A DNA stretch of 47,720 nt from JAFGJQ01 sp964586145 (GTDB lineage Bacteria > Planctomycetota > Phycisphaerae > UBA1845), in contig CAZPHH010000032.1 in NCBI GenBank assembly GCA_964586145.1, positions 1 to 47,720 on the forward strand. Direction: 5' to 3'. The position numbers were made by a program, and so were the translations under genes. Under the pieces are notes generated by a model. The model did no database searches. It was not told the DNA's origin and saw nothing but the letters and a program-made list of their open reading frames with translations. Positions within the stretch are counted from its first letter, which is position 1, and each line of letters starts with the position of its first letter. Shown here piece after piece: positions 8,552 to 17,923 of the stretch.

Positions 8552-11500
8552 ATGCAGCGCGGCCTCTTTCTCGTGTCGATCCTCGGGCTCGTGACTCTCG
8601 GTCTCGCCGCAATGGGCGGCTGCTCTCCCACCGGATCCTTTGCGCCCGACGTGATGCTCGATTTGTCGGATGCGAACAACGAATCGCTCCGACAGATCGG
8701 GGATCGTTTCCTGTCGCTGGCCCGGGACATGTCCGGTCCGGAGGCGGCTGCGGCGTTGCTTGCCGAACTGGAGGGTGGCTTTGCCGGCGTGGCCGCGGCT
8801 TCGCTGAGCGCTGACGGCTGCACCATCTTCGTGGAATTCTCGGACGGGGCGGTCGCGTTGCTGAACACGAACCAGGCGGTCTTCGGCCCGTCCGAAGCCC
8901 CCCCCGTCAACGAGAAGCCGGCCGTGGCCGCGATGGGTGCGCCGACCGCTCGCAAGGCCGTCCGCGGAGCGACCGCCCGGATGCTCCCCGGCTCCTTCGA
9001 GTGCCCGAACCGGGACACGCCCGCCACGCGGGCCGTGCTGATCATCAATGCGGCCGCAGTCAGCCACCCGAGCACCGACGGTTACGTTGAGCAAATCCGG
9101 AACTCGCTGATCACGCAGGGCTGGAGTCCGGCGGAAATCGACGAGCGCAGTCGGGCGGGCACCGGCAACCGGACGTTCGCCCCCACGTCGCTGCTCGAGG
9201 CGGAAGGCTATGGCATGGTCTTTGTCATTGCGCACGGCTGTGTGGCCGATTCGGGCGGCGGCGTGCAGCACAGCTTCATCCAGTGCTGCCGGCCCGGCCG
9301 TCTCCTCGATGTGATCAGCGCCGGCATGGCGGCCGAGATGATTGGCGAGCGTGACTCCGGACGGCTGATTCGCTGCGACACGGCCGCCGAGCATGGCGGC
9401 TTCGTCGAAGACATCTACATTCGCGACGACTGCCTGATCCAGAGAATGAAGGTGACGCCGGGAGCCCTGGTCTACTTCGTCGCGCCCCATTCCTGGTCGG
9501 TGGCGGAGGGGCTTCCCGCGCAGGGCGCCGGCGCCACGCTGGGCTGGGACGGAGCATTTGCGGGCGAGGACGGCCAGCGGGCGGTCCTTGGCATGATCTC
9601 GCGCATGACGGCCGACAACACTTGGACGACCGACAGCCAGGCGTATGCCAACCTGATGCTGTCCGGGCTCGGCCTGAGCGAAGACCCGGTCGGGCACGCG
9701 ACCCAGGCGAGGATCGCCGGTACAGAGGGGGACTTCTACCTGCCGGCATGGGCGGCCTTTACGGTTGATCCGGTGGAGGTCCCGGACGATGCGGTCCAGG
9801 TGGAGGTGGACGTTGCCTACGCCGACTGCCCGGAATTCGATCTGAGTTTCAGCATGACGGTGTCCGACGTCGTGGAGACGCTGCGAATGCCGGCCGGGGA
9901 AGCCACGATCGCCGTGAGGGCGCTGAACGTCTCCAATGAAGTCGTCGGCACGGGCCTGCACAAGGTCCTTCTCAACGGCGGCCGCAATGACATTACGCTC
10001 ACCACCTGCAAGGCAACGGTCCGGCTGTACCCGCGCGAGTATCCCGAATCGGGCGCAAACGCTCTTGCGCGGCTTCGCGTCGAGTTCGTCTATCCGTACA
10101 CGCTGCCCGACACGCCGCCGCCCGTGGAGTTGGCCCTGTCGGACGTTGCCGGCTGGAGCACGGAGCTCTGGGCCGCGCCCGTGTCCGTTCGAAGCACCGG
10201 CATGAACTCCGCCGGGCAGGTCATCGGCGAACAAATCCAGGAGGCGGACGTCGAGTGCGGCAACCAGACGATTGACGTTTGTTTCGGCTGGGTGCGGCTC
10301 GAAGCCACACGCCACCCGACCGGCACCGAGACCATCCGGGTCGTCTCCGACAGCGACCGCGCGCCGGGGCCGTTCACGCTTTCGCCGGGGGGCTCTGTCG
10401 AGGCGTACGGGTTCCGTGTGGACGGCACGGTCCATTTCACGGCAGAGGCCCTCGATGCGAGCGGCAGCGCCATTGCCTCGGTGACCGAGACGGTCACAAT
10501 TGCCTGCGGCGAGAACGCCGTCGCGCTCGATCTGTTGAGTTATGGCATCACCGTCTCCGCCGATCCGACGGAAATTGCCGCGGACGGGCTGGAGCAGTCT
10601 CGCATCACCGCCACGTTGCGCTATTGGCGGACGGGCGACACGATGACGCCGACCGGCGAACCGGTCGTCGGAACGCCCGTTCTCTTCGGCACGACCCTCG
10701 GCCTGCTGAGCGGTCCGAATCCGGTCGCGACCGACTCGAACGGCCGGGCGGTGATCCAGCTTTCGGGAACGACCAGCGGTACCGCAACGGTCGTCGCGTC
10801 CGTCGAGGAGGATCGCAAGGAAGGCAAGTGCATTGTTCAGATCGGCAGCGGCGACGGAGAGGCGGCTCAGCGGCTCTTTGTCATCTACCACGGCCAGGGG
10901 CAGGATGTGCCGGGTGGGGTCCACACTGTGGCGGCGCGCGTGTACGATGCCGACGACCGCGGTGTGCCGAACGCGCCCGTCCGCTTCCGGCTGGTCAGTG
11001 GTTCCGTGCAGTTGGTCGAGCCATTGGAGGTATTGACGAACGAAGACGGATTCGCCGAGGTCGAGGTCCGCAGTGCTGGCCCCGCGGTGGGTCTGATCGA
11101 AGTGACCGTGGCCGGCACGTCCCTGGTCAAGCGATGTGTTGCCTACCTGCAATTGTCATGCACGGTGTCGCCGCAGACGGCAAGCATCGCCATTGATACC
11201 GGTGAGCAGCGCATCGAGGTGATCCCCACGGCAAACCTGAATTCGCTCGGTATTCCCCGCCGATGGATATGGCATATGAATACCCGCCAATGGCGACCGA
11301 TTCGAGGCGGCACAGACCATGCGCCGGCCAGCGCCGCCATAGAATCGGTTCCAGACACGGACTATGGCACGGTCCAGCGGGGGGGCGAGCCGGATACCGC
11401 CATGGGTTTCTCCCCGCGACTCGAGTACGAGGTCGCCGGGGAGTGGGAACAACTCGGTTGGGTGCCGGGGCCGCAGGAGTGCCTCGTCGATTTCTTCCAG

Positions 11501-11899
11501 GACGTCGCATGCACCATTCCGGTTTCGGTCGAATCGCGATCGAAGCGGATCGAACTGACCGGGATTTACCAGGCCAGGGTGGTGGCTCGCTTCGCCGGGT
11601 CCGGCCCAGCGGGCAACATCCGGTACATCGTCAGCAACCCCAAGGATCATGGCCAGGTGACCAGCGACTGGTACGACGGCGCCAACCGTCCGGCAGCGAA
11701 TTCCACATCGCAAGTCAGCATCATCATTGTCATGGAAAACTACCAGGCAGCGGAACCGCCGGACGCCTGGATCGCCCAGAAGGTTCAGAGCTATGAGGAA
11801 GCCTACGGCGGACTGTCGATCCGCGTTTCCGATTATCCGTTCGAGGTGCATTCGCTCAGCAACCTGACTCGCTCGGTCGATCCGTGGGCGAACTGGTAG
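8552..11899 (+). CDS. Large lipoprotein with bacterial Ig-like domains and a caspase/CHAT-like segment
   Basis: 1115 aa. ATG 8552 with aggag 7 bases upstream opens a lipoprotein signal peptide ending GLAAMGGC (lipobox Cys24), so the protein should be lipid-anchored. Residues about 170-375 look like a clan CD peptidase fold: ATRAVLIINAAA, then GMVFVIAHGC (His228-Gly229), then LVYFVAPHSWS and AGATLGWDGAF, which resemble the strand-HG and strand-Cys elements of gingipain/CHAT proteins, but the expected Cys is absent after the second strand. About 665-770 and 775-865 are invasin-like Ig domains (VSADPTEIAADG..., ARVYDADDRGVPNAPV). The last 245 residues are unrecognised. Function unknown; a surface structural or inactive peptidase-like role is inference. 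Confidence 0.65.
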   Translation: MQRGLFLVSILGLVTLGLAAMGGCSPTGSFAPDVMLDLSDANNESLRQIGDRFLSLARDMSGPEAAAALLAELEGGFAGVAAASLSADGCTIFVEFSDGAVALLNTNQAVFGPSEAPPVNEKPAVAAMGAPTARKAVRGATARMLPGSFECPNRDTPATRAVLIINAAAVSHPSTDGYVEQIRNSLITQGWSPAEIDERSRAGTGNRTFAPTSLLEAEGYGMVFVIAHGCVADSGGGVQHSFIQCCRPGRLLDVISAGMAAEMIGERDSGRLIRCDTAAEHGGFVEDIYIRDDCLIQRMKVTPGALVYFVAPHSWSVAEGLPAQGAGATLGWDGAFAGEDGQRAVLGMISRMTADNTWTTDSQAYANLMLSGLGLSEDPVGHATQARIAGTEGDFYLPAWAAFTVDPVEVPDDAVQVEVDVAYADCPEFDLSFSMTVSDVVETLRMPAGEATIAVRALNVSNEVVGTGLHKVLLNGGRNDITLTTCKATVRLYPREYPESGANALARLRVEFVYPYTLPDTPPPVELALSDVAGWSTELWAAPVSVRSTGMNSAGQVIGEQIQEADVECGNQTIDVCFGWVRLEATRHPTGTETIRVVSDSDRAPGPFTLSPGGSVEAYGFRVDGTVHFTAEALDASGSAIASVTETVTIACGENAVALDLLSYGITVSADPTEIAADGLEQSRITATLRYWRTGDTMTPTGEPVVGTPVLFGTTLGLLSGPNPVATDSNGRAVIQLSGTTSGTATVVASVEEDRKEGKCIVQIGSGDGEAAQRLFVIYHGQGQDVPGGVHTVAARVYDADDRGVPNAPVRFRLVSGSVQLVEPLEVLTNEDGFAEVEVRSAGPAVGLIEVTVAGTSLVKRCVAYLQLSCTVSPQTASIAIDTGEQRIEVIPTANLNSLGIPRRWIWHMNTRQWRPIRGGTDHAPASAAIESVPDTDYGTVQRGGEPDTAMGFSPRLEYEVAGEWEQLGWVPGPQECLVDFFQDVACTIPVSVESRSKRIELTGIYQARVVARFAGSGPAGNIRYIVSNPKDHGQVTSDWYDGANRPAANSTSQVSIIIVMENYQAAEPPDAWIAQKVQSYEEAYGGLSIRVSDYPFEVHSLSNLTRSVDPWANW

Positions 11900-12177
11900 C
11901 GGTCCCTTGTGCGGCCGGACGACCGCACCGTGGTCTGTGCGGCCAGGAAAAGGACGCGGGGCCGAATGCCGTCGAGACAGGACCGCCGCCGATACTCGGA
12001 GAGTGTCGGATGCGATTCGGGGGAGGCCGACAGGACGAGTGGGGCCGGATCAGGCTTGTCGCTTGCTCCGCCTGCAGATGAGGGCGGACGGCATTCGCGC
12101 GAGACGGGGCCTTGATGCCGATTGCGTCCGCGGGATCCCACGTGATGCCGAGACACCGCAGCCTTCCGGAAGCAGGG

Positions 12178-13518
12178 CTACTCCTGTTTCACGAGTACCG
12201 GGACGTTTGCGGTGGCCGCCCGGCCTCCGGGGTCCACGACGTAGACAAAGATGCGGTAGGCGCCGGGTTCGGTGGGAGCACGGAAGTTCCCGGTCGGGCC
12301 GTCGGCGGAGATGAGGGCGTCCGGGTGGGCCGGTGGGGCCAGTTCGCGGTCGCCGCCGGTCTTGCGATCAGAGGATTCGGAGCGAAGCTCCCAGCGATAG
12401 ACCAAACGGTCGCCGTCAGGGTCTGCGGCGGACACGCGACAGACGAACGTCTCGCCCGGTCGCAGCACCGGTTCCCGTGCGTCGATCTGCCGGCCCGCCT
12501 CGGACGACGACAGCGTTAGCCCGTCGACTCGTGGGCACCGATTGGCCGGCCACTTGCCCGTCCACGCGAACGTCATGGCGTCGACCGGTGCCGTCGCCTC
12601 CCCCTCCGGCAGGAACATTCCGAACCACGTCCGCGTGTGTTCCTGCTTGTGGCCCCAGATGAAGGCATACGAACCCAGGCACCGGCCCGGCTGGCCGGCC
12701 ACCGCCGTCTGGTACGCGCGGAGATAGGTCTCGCCCTTTTCCGTGCTCGTCGGCTCGCGCTCGGCGCCCCAGCTTGTCTTCGACGCATCCCACCAGCCGG
12801 TGGGGCCGAATTCCGTCAGCACGTACGGCCGGTCGAGCTGCCGGCGGTCCAGTTCCTGCACCAGGGGCGTCAGGTCCCCGTATGCGTTGATCCCGAGGAT
12901 GTCCACGTCGGGACAGTGCTCTTTGAACCGGGCGATCTTGTCCGGCCACACGCCGGCGATGACGGTCATGGTCGGATGGTTCGGGTCGATCTCCTTGATC
13001 ATCTTCGCGATGCGATTGACCGTCTGCCAGACCCGCGGGTTGCCGCCGTCGCCCTCCATCTCGTTGCCGATGCCCCAGAGCAGAATGGCCGGATGGCTTT
13101 TGAGCCGTTCCACGGCTTGCCGGGCCCTGGCCATCTCGCCCTCCACCTGCTGCGCGTCGTCGTAGCGGACCCCGTGCCGCTCGTGCCCCAGCCAGATGCC
13201 GACGGTAACGGTCAGACCCAGGGCGTGGGCCTCATCGAGCAGCTTTTCGGCGGAGTCCGCGTCCCATGTGCGGATGGAGTTTCCGCCGGCGGGCGGCAGC
13301 TTCTCCAGGCCGCTCTGGTACCCTGCCCCCTTGATGAAATACGGCGCACCGTTGCGGAGCAGCCGGTAGCCCTGGTATGTTTTGACGATCTTCACCACGC
13401 CGGTCGGTTCCGCGGCCGGTCGCGACGCCGGCCGCCCGGCATCTTCCGCGGCACTCACCGCGTTTGCAATGGCGACGAGGACTACGAGACCCACACCGCG
13501 ATGGACTGGAAAGGGCAC
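12178..13518 (-). CDS. Secreted GH2-like TIM-barrel glycoside hydrolase with C-terminal Ig/PKD-like domain
   Basis: 446 aa. The start is GTG 13518, six bases after a caggagg site; it places a signal peptide (FPVHRGVGLVVLVAIANAVSA) at the N-terminus. The barrel shows the clan A glycosidase pair: acid/base Glu153 in LLWGIGNEMEG and nucleophile Glu236 in VLTEFGPTGWW. Residues about 345-446 form a beta domain with DPDGDRLVYRWEL, like PKD/Ig modules that follow catalytic domains. It is the last gene of a three-gene minus-strand operon with an SSS symporter (23 bases upstream) and a GH3 beta-glucosidase, so it probably trims the same glycan. Substrate cannot be read from sequence. The GH2 label refers to the barrel only; the usual N-terminal beta domains are missing. 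Confidence 0.8.
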   Translation of the reverse strand: MPFPVHRGVGLVVLVAIANAVSAAEDAGRPASRPAAEPTGVVKIVKTYQGYRLLRNGAPYFIKGAGYQSGLEKLPPAGGNSIRTWDADSAEKLLDEAHALGLTVTVGIWLGHERHGVRYDDAQQVEGEMARARQAVERLKSHPAILLWGIGNEMEGDGGNPRVWQTVNRIAKMIKEIDPNHPTMTVIAGVWPDKIARFKEHCPDVDILGINAYGDLTPLVQELDRRQLDRPYVLTEFGPTGWWDASKTSWGAEREPTSTEKGETYLRAYQTAVAGQPGRCLGSYAFIWGHKQEHTRTWFGMFLPEGEATAPVDAMTFAWTGKWPANRCPRVDGLTLSSSEAGRQIDAREPVLRPGETFVCRVSAADPDGDRLVYRWELRSESSDRKTGGDRELAPPAHPDALISADGPTGNFRAPTEPGAYRIFVYVVDPGGRAATANVPVLVKQE

Positions 13519-13541
13519 GGCCGGCCTCCTGACGCAGTCGC

Positions 13542-15206
13542 CTATCCGGCGATCCGCGCTGGAATCTCGACATAGAAGACAGCCCAGAGCGTTATCAACG
13601 CGAGCAGAAGCACGATCGATGCCACAACGGTCACTCGGCGTCCACGGGCGGTGCCGCGGTCGATGTCCACGGCCCGGGCTTCCTTCGCCGTCGTGGCAAA
13701 GGTGAGCCCGCGCAACTGCTCCGTGGTCTGGGCCGGGGTCAGGTAACTCACCACAACGAGCACCCCTACGCAGACGGCGAACATGAGGATGGCGAAGTGC
13801 AGGAAGTTCATGGTGATCAGCGGGTCCACAGGCCCGAGCTTCACGCCCCATGCGCTCCTCGCGAATTCCAGGGCCAGGCGAAACAGGCCCATGACGAACC
13901 CCGTGTATAGCGAGGCGATCGCCCCTTGCGCGTTCAGGCGCTTCCAGAACACGCCGAGGAGGAAGACCGCCGCGATGGGCGGACTGATGTAGCCCTGGAC
14001 GCTCTGCAGGTACTTGTACAACTGGCTTCCGCCGAGGTGCTTCATGAACGGCACGTAGAGAATGCCGAGGATCACGATGACGACCGTGACGATCCGTCCC
14101 ACCAGCACCAGCTCCCGTTCCGAGGCGTTCGGCCGGCGCGGCTTGTAGAGGTCCATGGTGAACAGCGTGCCGCAGGAGTTGAAGCAGGCGGCCAGCGAGG
14201 ACATCATCGCGGCGAACAGCCCGGCGATGACCAGCCCCTTGATTCCCGCCGGCAGCAGCGAGGTCAGCATGGGGTAGACCAGGTTCGAGTCATCCTTGGA
14301 AACGTCGGAGAACAGTTTTAGGGCGATCATTCCCGGAAAGACCAGGATGAACATGGGCAGCAGCTTCAGGAAGCCGGCGAAGATGGCGCCGCCCCTGGCG
14401 TGGTCCACGTTCTTCGCCCCCAGGGCCCGCTGAACGATGTACTGATCGGTGCACCAGTACCAGATTCCCAGAATGGGCAGGCCGAAGATCATCCCAAGCC
14501 ACGGATAGTCCGGATGGCTCGCCGGCTTGAGCATCGACCAGTGCGCCTTCGGCAACTCCTCAATGAGCGACGACAGACCTCCGGCCTTGTCCAGCCCGAC
14601 CCACGTCAGGATGATCGCGCCGCCGATCAGGATGAACGCCTGAATCAGCTCTGTGTAGATCACGGCGGCCAGCCCGCCGGCCACCGTGTAGACACCGGTC
14701 GCGATGACCATCACCAGGCTGGATGTGTAGAGATCCCACCCGAACAGGACGTTCAGGAAGAGCGCTCCTGCGTAGAGCGTCACCGATATCTTGGTGAGCA
14801 CGTACGAAATCAACGATATGATCGTCAGGTAGTTTCGGCAGCCCCTGCTGAAGCGACGCTCCAGAAACTCGGGCATGGTGAACACGCCGGTCCGCACGTA
14901 GAACGGCATGAACACCCAGCCCAGGGTCAGGCAGGCCACCGCCGCGAACAGCTCAAACTGGGCGACCGCAAATCCGCTGTTGTAGCCGGAGCCGGCGAGT
15001 CCCACAAAGTGCTCCGAGGAGATGTTGGCGGCGAACAGCGCGCCGCCCACTGCGATCCAGCCCGCGTTCCGGCCGGCCAGGAAGTACCCGGTGGAGTCCT
15101 TCGCCCGCCGCATGAAGTGAAACCCGATGGCCATCACCACCAGGAAGTAGCCAACCAGGACGACCCAATCGATCGTTGCCAGCTTCTGCATCACGTTTTC
15201 GGGCAT
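13542..15206 (-). CDS. Sodium/solute symporter, SSS family (sugar-type)
   Basis: 554 aa integral membrane protein with about 13-14 hydrophobic helices, the usual size for the SSS family. It resembles the SGLT branch: AANISSEHFVGLAGSGYNSG near the start, FEFLERRF-like region (TMPEFLERRF), and WYWCTDQYIVQRALGAKN in the middle, which is the sugar-transporter version of this loop. It should bring a sugar or related solute into the cell with sodium. It sits between a GH3 beta-glucosidase (stop 25 bases upstream) and a GH2-like hydrolase (23 bases downstream), which suggests it takes up their product. ATG 15206 is used; a second ATG at 15191 is possible because neither has a good Shine-Dalgarno. 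Confidence 0.88.
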   Translation of the reverse strand: MPENVMQKLATIDWVVLVGYFLVVMAIGFHFMRRAKDSTGYFLAGRNAGWIAVGGALFAANISSEHFVGLAGSGYNSGFAVAQFELFAAVACLTLGWVFMPFYVRTGVFTMPEFLERRFSRGCRNYLTIISLISYVLTKISVTLYAGALFLNVLFGWDLYTSSLVMVIATGVYTVAGGLAAVIYTELIQAFILIGGAIILTWVGLDKAGGLSSLIEELPKAHWSMLKPASHPDYPWLGMIFGLPILGIWYWCTDQYIVQRALGAKNVDHARGGAIFAGFLKLLPMFILVFPGMIALKLFSDVSKDDSNLVYPMLTSLLPAGIKGLVIAGLFAAMMSSLAACFNSCGTLFTMDLYKPRRPNASERELVLVGRIVTVVIVILGILYVPFMKHLGGSQLYKYLQSVQGYISPPIAAVFLLGVFWKRLNAQGAIASLYTGFVMGLFRLALEFARSAWGVKLGPVDPLITMNFLHFAILMFAVCVGVLVVVSYLTPAQTTEQLRGLTFATTAKEARAVDIDRGTARGRRVTVVASIVLLLALITLWAVFYVEIPARIAG

Positions 15207-15231
15207 GTTGTTCTCGCTTGGAACATACGGA

Positions 15232-17592
15232 CTACCGTGCTTTCACCTCGAACGCGCCCTCCAGCCCCCCCACGGAGCTCGGGCCGACCCAGACGTGGAA
15301 GGTCCCCGGCTCCACGACGTATTCCATGCGCGGGTCGTGGAACCCCAGGTGCTCCGGACCCAGTGTGAACGTCACCCGCTGCGATTCGCCCGGCTTCAGC
15401 GAGATTCGCCGGAACCCCTTCAGCTCCCGCACGGGACGCGTCATGCTCGCCACGAGGTCGCGAATGTACAACTGCACCACCTCGTCGCCCGACCGGTCGC
15501 CCGTGTTGACCACCTCCACGCTCACCGCCACCGCACCGGCCGGTCCGATCTCCCCCGGCGTGACGGTCAGATTGCGAAACTCGAACGTCGTGTAGCTCAA
15601 CCCGTGCCCGAACGGAAACAACGGCGTCGTGGGCAGGTCGATGTACTTCGACGTGAAGCGGTCGTCGCTCGGTGGCCGACCCGTGTTCTTCTGGTTGTAG
15701 GAGATCGGCACCTGGCCCACCGCCCGCGGAAACGTCACCGGCAGCTTGCCCCCGGGGTTCACGTCGCCGAACAGCACGTCCGCCACGGCGTGCCCGCACT
15801 CCACACCGGGGTGCCACGCCTCCAGGATGGCCGGCACGTGCTCCGCCGCCCAGCGGATCGACAGCGGCCGCCCATTCAACAGCACCACGACCACGGGCTT
15901 GCCCGTCGCGTGGACGGCCTGCAACAGCTGCTCCTGCGCTGCGGGCAGGTCGAGCGTCGTGCGACAACGGGCTTCGCCGCTCATGGATTCGCTCTCGCCG
16001 ATCACGAGAATCGCGACGTCCGCCTGTCGCGCGGCCTCCACCGCGGCGTCGATGCCGCCGGGTATCTCCGCGTCGATCTCGCAGCCCGGCACGTGCTGTA
16101 CGCGGGTCCCTTCCGCCACGGCCGCCTGGATGCCGGCCAGCACGGTCACCACGTCCTCCCACCGGCCGATGCCCGCCCACGTGCCCAGCGGGTCGCGCTG
16201 ATTGTCCGCCAGCGGTCCAACGACGGCCAGGCGGGCCACGTCCTTCTTCAGCGGGAGAAGCCCGCCGTCGTTCTTCAGGAGCACCATGGACCGCGCTGCC
16301 GATTCGCGCGCGAGTTGCCGATGGGCATCGCACAGCGTGACCCTGGCTTCGACTTTCGGATCGGCATACGGATTGACGAACAGCCCCAGCGCGAACTTCG
16401 CCCGCAGGACCCGGCGCACGCTCCGGTCGACGGTGGATTCGGACACGGCGCCCTGCTTCACCGACTCGCCCAGATGCGTCCGGTACGTGAACGACGACAT
16501 GTCCATGTCCACGCCGGCCCGCAGGGCTTTTTCTGCGGCGTCCTTCCCGTCGGCCGCGTACCCATGCTGCACCAGCTCGCCGATGGAGTTCCAGTCGCTC
16601 ACCACGAACCCGTCGAATCCCCACTCCTGCCGGAGGATACGCTCCAGCGTGAATCGGTTGGCCGAGGTCGGCACGCCGTTCAAGTCGTTGAAGGCGCTCA
16701 TCAGCGATCCGCATCCGGCCCGGACCGCCGCGTGGAACGGCGGCAGGTACAACTCGCGCAGCCGCTGCTCGGAGCAGTCCACCGTGTTGTAGTCACGGCC
16801 GGCCTCGGCCCCGCCGTAGGCCACATAATGCTTGGCGCACGCCAGCACGGCGTCCGGGGCCGTGAGCGACACGCCCTGAAAGCCCCGCACCCGCGCCGCG
16901 GCCAGGGCCGAGCCCAGGAACGGGTCCTCGCCCGACCCTTCGGCAATGCGGCCCCAGCGCGGATCGCGCGTGATGTCCACCATGGGCGCGAACGTCCAGT
17001 GCGTGCCGGCCGCCCGGGCCTCGACGGCCGCCATCCGGGCCGTTCGCTCCACGAGGTCACAGTCCCAGCTTGCGGCCTCGCCCAGCGGAATGGGGAAGAC
17101 GGTCCGGTAGCCGTGGATCACGTCATTGCCGAGGATCAACGGGATGCCCAGCCGGGATTCTTCGACGGCCGCTCGTTGGAGCGCGTTGGTGTATTCCGCC
17201 CCGTGCGCTCCCAGCAGCGATCCGAGCCGGCCCGCGCGGATGGCGCCGAGCAGGTCCTCCGACGCGCCGCCCGCCACCTCCGGGTTGGTGTCCTGTTGTT
17301 TGCCGCCGGATTGCTGGGTGAGCTGGCCGAGCTTTTCCTCCAGCGTCATCTGCGAGAGCAGGGCGTCGATGCGGGCCTCGATATCCGCACCCGGCTTGGC
17401 CGGCACGTCAGCCCGCGCGGCGGTCATCCGGGGCTGGCTGCAAATCACCATCAGGCTGAGGACCGTGACCGCCAGGCGCCGGCCTGTTGCTTGCCGCCCA
17501 CAGGCTCGGGAAGCGGCTTCTCGCCGTGCCGCGATGTGTCCGGCTTGTTGCCGTGGAGTGGTTCTGACCGCAAGAGTGTCGTCATGTGTCAT
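15232..17592 (-). CDS. bglX: Beta-glucosidase, glycoside hydrolase family 3
   Basis: 786 aa with the complete BglX plan. The GH3 N-terminal barrel starts at ARIDALLSQMTLEEKLGQL and holds AKHYVAYG and the nucleophile Asp333 in GFVVSDW. The alpha/beta sandwich domain follows (VLLKNDGGLLPL, VVVLLNGRPL), then an Fn3-like C-terminal domain (VVQLYIRDLVASMTRPVREL). A hydrophobic segment at 38-61 is a signal peptide placed unusually far from the start, so the N-terminus may be longer than in vivo, but no closer in-frame start is visible. The enzyme removes terminal beta-linked glucose or similar sugars from oligosaccharides, here probably in the periplasm. It heads the GH3-symporter-GH2-like operon. 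A promoter lies 10 bases before the ATG, so the mRNA leader would be only a few bases. Confidence 0.9.
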   Translation of the reverse strand: MTHDDTLAVRTTPRQQAGHIAARREAASRACGRQATGRRLAVTVLSLMVICSQPRMTAARADVPAKPGADIEARIDALLSQMTLEEKLGQLTQQSGGKQQDTNPEVAGGASEDLLGAIRAGRLGSLLGAHGAEYTNALQRAAVEESRLGIPLILGNDVIHGYRTVFPIPLGEAASWDCDLVERTARMAAVEARAAGTHWTFAPMVDITRDPRWGRIAEGSGEDPFLGSALAAARVRGFQGVSLTAPDAVLACAKHYVAYGGAEAGRDYNTVDCSEQRLRELYLPPFHAAVRAGCGSLMSAFNDLNGVPTSANRFTLERILRQEWGFDGFVVSDWNSIGELVQHGYAADGKDAAEKALRAGVDMDMSSFTYRTHLGESVKQGAVSESTVDRSVRRVLRAKFALGLFVNPYADPKVEARVTLCDAHRQLARESAARSMVLLKNDGGLLPLKKDVARLAVVGPLADNQRDPLGTWAGIGRWEDVVTVLAGIQAAVAEGTRVQHVPGCEIDAEIPGGIDAAVEAARQADVAILVIGESESMSGEARCRTTLDLPAAQEQLLQAVHATGKPVVVVLLNGRPLSIRWAAEHVPAILEAWHPGVECGHAVADVLFGDVNPGGKLPVTFPRAVGQVPISYNQKNTGRPPSDDRFTSKYIDLPTTPLFPFGHGLSYTTFEFRNLTVTPGEIGPAGAVAVSVEVVNTGDRSGDEVVQLYIRDLVASMTRPVRELKGFRRISLKPGESQRVTFTLGPEHLGFHDPRMEYVVEPGTFHVWVGPSSVGGLEGAFEVKAR

Positions 17593-17923
17593 GAGCTTGT
17601 CTCTTATACCTCTGCGAAGGGCGCATGTCGACAGCACGCTCCAGCCCACCGCGAGGAACTCCGCCGCCGATCGCCGGCCGGCCGGGTCTGTTGCGTCAGC
17701 CGCGCACCGGCATGATTCCACGTTGGCCCCGCGTTTGTCAAGCGGCGGCTTCTGTCTCTGCTTGCGCGTCGCGACCCGCCTGCAACTGTTTCAGGTCGCA
17801 CGGAGGGACGCGAGCCGGGAGAATGGGCCCGGACGGAGCCGAGGGAGGCCGCGAGGAAGCGAGGAAGCGAGGAGGCGATTCCGACGCGGCGTTCCGCCTT
17901 CGCGTTTCGTCGGATGGGCAGGG
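17593..17923. other. Intergenic stretch with promoter and a small tandem repeat
   Basis: About 330 bases. It holds the bglX promoter (17603-17631) and three tandem copies of an 8-mer, gcgagga(a/g), at 17851-17874. The rest shows nothing recognisable. Confidence 0.45.
17603..17631 (-). promoter_or_regulatory. Promoter of bglX, nearly leaderless
   Basis: Minus-strand TCGACA (17631-17626), 17-base spacer, TATAAG (17608-17603); each box matches the consensus at 5 of 6 positions. The ATG follows 10 bases after the -10, so transcription should begin within about 4 bases of the start codon. Confidence 0.5.

Noticed and set aside
11899..11926. Hairpin gcggtc/gaccgc after the lipoprotein as a terminator
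   Set aside because: Only 6 bp with a 16-base loop and no T-tract; not above background for this GC content.
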